Shown here: positions 62,348 to 64,000 of the stretch, one piece after another | How the letters are laid out: each line of letters begins with the position of its first letter | How positions within the stretch are numbered: the first letter of the stretch is position 1 | Source of the DNA: Murimonas intestini | Lineage (GTDB): Bacteria; Bacillota; Clostridia; Lachnospirales; Lachnospiraceae | Assembly (NCBI GenBank): GCA_003148945.1 | Contig: QGGY01000005.1 | Coordinates: 1 to 64,000, forward strand | Length of the DNA stretch: 64,000 bases | Direction of reading: 5' to 3' | Made by a program: the position numbers and the translations under genes | Notes under the pieces: model-generated | Databases searched by the model: none | What the model saw: the letters and a program-made list of their open reading frames with translations, nothing else | Told to the model about the DNA's origin: nothing

Positions 62348-63338
62348 AGGGGCGAAGATGTTTTTCCTTATTTCAGCAGCGGCGGGGGCTGCCGTCTGCG
62401 CTGCCATAGGAAGCTTTGATGTGAAGGCAGGCCTGGCGGCAGGTGCTGCGTTTCTCTTTTTTTATGTGTCATTTTTGATTTTTACAAGGAAGAGGTACAG
62501 GTCTATAAAGGAGCTGTCTGATTACCTGGCAGGCATTTACAGCGGAAATCCTACCATGGACATCAGGGATAATAAAGAGGGTGAATTAAGCATCCTGAAA
62601 AATGATATCTATAAGGTGACAAAGACACTGGCTGAACAGTCTGAGCTTCTGAAGAAGGACAAGCAATATCTGGCAGATACACTCTCTGATATTTCCCATC
62701 AGCTGAAAACTCCGCTGACCTCCATGTATGTAATGACAGACGTATTGTCCATGCCGGATATACCCGGCCAGAAAAGGGAGGAATGTCTCGGAAATATCTT
62801 AAACCAGCTCAAAAGGATCGAATGGCTGGTTACTTCCCTGCTGAAGCTCTCCAGGATAGACGCACAGGCAGTCACTTTTAAAAAGGAGAAGATCAGCGTC
62901 CGGGACCTCATTAAGGAGGCGCTTCGTCCAATGCTGATACCGGCTGAATTGAAATCCCAGGAGATTGAAACAGACTGCGGAGACGATATTTTTATTACGG
63001 CAGACAAAAACTGGACAGCAGAGGCTCTTGTAAATATTATTAAAAACTGTATCGAACACACGCCGGAAGGGGGCAGGATAAAGATTTCCTGCCATAAGAC
63101 GGTGCTGGATGTGAAGATAGTTGTTGAGGATAATGGGGAGGGCATAGAGGAAGAGGATATCCCCTACATTTTCGACAGGTTCTATAAAGGAAAAAATGCC
63201 GGGCCTGACAGCGTGGGAATAGGCCTTGCCATGTCAAAGGCTATCCTCGTGCGCCAGAATGCCGATATATGGCTGGAGAGCACCAGAGGGAAGGGTACCA
63301 GGTTTGTTATAAAGTTTTATCAGGTACGGGTGGTCTGA
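62337..63338 (+). CDS. Histidine kinase with short sensor loop (BceS-like)
   Basis: A 333-residue kinase. Two TM helices (FFLISAAAGAAVCAAIGS; LAAGAAFLFFYVSFLIF) have almost no loop between them. A HAMP-like linker follows, then phospho-His in LSDISHQLKTPLTSMY, and ATPase motifs NIIKNCIEHTPEGG, DNGEGI and VGIGLAMSK. ATG 62337 follows AGGAGGGGGAAA; a GTG at 62322 is possible. It lacks a sensory domain, so its signal should come from a partner such as the ABC transporter downstream. Confidence 0.9.
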   Translation: MESRGAKMFFLISAAAGAAVCAAIGSFDVKAGLAAGAAFLFFYVSFLIFTRKRYRSIKELSDYLAGIYSGNPTMDIRDNKEGELSILKNDIYKVTKTLAEQSELLKKDKQYLADTLSDISHQLKTPLTSMYVMTDVLSMPDIPGQKREECLGNILNQLKRIEWLVTSLLKLSRIDAQAVTFKKEKISVRDLIKEALRPMLIPAELKSQEIETDCGDDIFITADKNWTAEALVNIIKNCIEHTPEGGRIKISCHKTVLDVKIVVEDNGEGIEEEDIPYIFDRFYKGKNAGPDSVGIGLAMSKAILVRQNADIWLESTRGKGTRFVIKFYQVRVV

Positions 63339-63343
63339 TGTTT

Positions 63344-63371
63344 GTGACTAAATTGTAAGAATGAAAGTCAC
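63344..63371 (+). promoter_or_regulatory. Inverted repeat and half-site upstream of the second ABC gene
   Basis: GTGACT (63344-63349) and AGTCAC (63366-63371) are inverted with 16 bases between, which include TGTAAGAATG (63354-63363), a near match to the inverted repeat before the first transporter (56155-56178). It is a plausible binding site of the OmpR-type regulator. Confidence 0.4.
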
Positions 63372-63461
63372 GAAGCTGTCATTTTCATATTGTATCCTTA
63401 AGCCATAAAAGGAAACACAGCTGATCAGCGATGTGAATACAGCTTTATCAGGAGGATGAAA

Positions 63462-64000
63462 ATGGAGATTTTAAGAGTAGAACACCTGTCAAAGATTTAT
63501 GGACAAGGAGAGACAGCAGTCAAAGCCCTGGATGATGTCTCTTTTTCAGTGGAGGAAGGGCAGTTTGTAGCGATAATTGGCCCATCCGGTTCAGGAAAGT
63601 CAACACTGCTGCACATTCTGGGCGGGGTGGATACGCCCACTTCAGGCAAAGTGATCATAGACAACACGGACATTACCAGCCTGAATGAAACTGCACTCGC
63701 AATATTCAGAAGGCGGCAGATTGGGCTTGTATACCAGTTCTATAATCTGATCCCGGTTCTGAATGTAGAAGAGAATATGCAGCTTCCCCTGCTTCTTGAT
63801 GGCAGGAAGGTAGACCACAAGGCATATGCGAATATTGTAAATAAACTTGGATTAGAGAAGCGCCGGACATATCTTCCAAACCAGCTGTCCGGCGGACAGC
63901 AGCAGAGAGTGTCCATTGGACGCGCGCTTATGAACAATCCTGCAATCGTGCTGGCAGATGAACCCACAGGCAATCTGGACAGCAAGAACAGTGTGGAGAT
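63462..64000 (+). CDS. ABC transporter ATP-binding protein (BceA/MacB-like), partial
   Basis: The gene is open to the window end. It shows Walker A ([16 protein letters not shown]), Q-loop ([13 protein letters not shown]), signature ([15 protein letters not shown]) and Walker B ([13 protein letters not shown]). About 180 of an expected ~225-250 codons are present. ATG 63462 is six nt after AGGAGG; the ATG at 63456 touches that RBS. It follows the second regulator-kinase pair and is expected to be followed by an FtsX-type permease outside the window. Confidence 0.92.
   Translation, partial: MEILRVEHLSKIYGQGETAVKALDDVSFSVEEGQFVAIIGPSGSGKSTLLHILGGVDTPTSGKVIIDNTDITSLNETALAIFRRRQIGLVYQFYNLIPVLNVEENMQLPLLLDGRKVDHKAYANIVNKLGLEKRRTYLPNQLSGGQQQRVSIGRALMNNPAIVLADEPTGNLDSKNSVE

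Overview
The window looks like chromosome of a Gram-positive anaerobe of the class Clostridia, most probably a Lachnospiraceae-type gut bacterium. The reasons are moderate GC, strong AGGAGG ribosome binding sites, frequent AGG/AGA/ATA codons, an electron-bifurcating [FeFe]-hydrogenase operon, a serC-serA-DUF1015 cluster, BceRS/BceAB-like modules and YesMN-type sugar regulation. The assignment is inference from gene content; no database was searched.

Layout. 1-450: 3' end of a 23S rRNA gene followed by a terminator, with no 5S gene visible. 454-4450: a flavoprotein, a Sir2-like protein, then two GNAT acetyltransferases and a NimA-like flavoprotein behind a structured leader with a 21-codon leader peptide and a terminator. 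4483-15383: a glycoside-utilisation locus (DUF4091 protein, AraC-type response regulator, sensor kinase, GH78 rhamnosidase-like enzyme, sugar-binding protein and two permeases). The regulator and binding-protein promoters share candidate operator repeats. 15525-18697: PRTase-like protein, hisH-hisF, ung, and the remnant of an aldose 1-epimerase gene. 18781-23028 (minus): a 1415-residue protein with two activase-type ATPase domains. 23277-29408: tgt, yajC, then a lipoprotein solute-binding protein 2 nt upstream of a membrane GGDEF-EAL protein. 29475-37803: leuB-ilvD-ilvB and serC-serA-DUF1015. 37905-42593: glgB with a Lys/Ala-rich tail, an MscS channel, a CsoR-type repressor with a His-rich arm, and a degenerate Sir2 protein. 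42728-44078: a cold-shock gene with a terminator-like leader hairpin, a lipoprotein and tRNA-Thr(CGT). 44332-52001: a hydrogenase operon with hydC-, hydB- and hydA-like genes, an NfnB/GltD-like flavoprotein and a second hydA-like gene. 52198-64000: two BceRS/BceAB-like modules (the second ABC gene runs off the end), separated by a secreted metallo-beta-lactamase with DUF3006, a serine recombinase, an 85-residue protein, D-lactate dehydrogenase and a DUF1622 protein.

The most notable signal is at 59717-59844. Two 24-bp sites lie in inverted orientation directly after a small serine recombinase gene. Each has 11-bp half-sites around a 2-bp core (AG in one, CT in the other). They enclose 80 bp carrying a TATAAT box. 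Both sites contain TAGACT, so a TAGACT-17-TATAAT promoter points away from the downstream gene now and would point toward it after inversion. This reads as a compact invertible promoter with its recombinase next to it; inversion itself is inferred, not shown.
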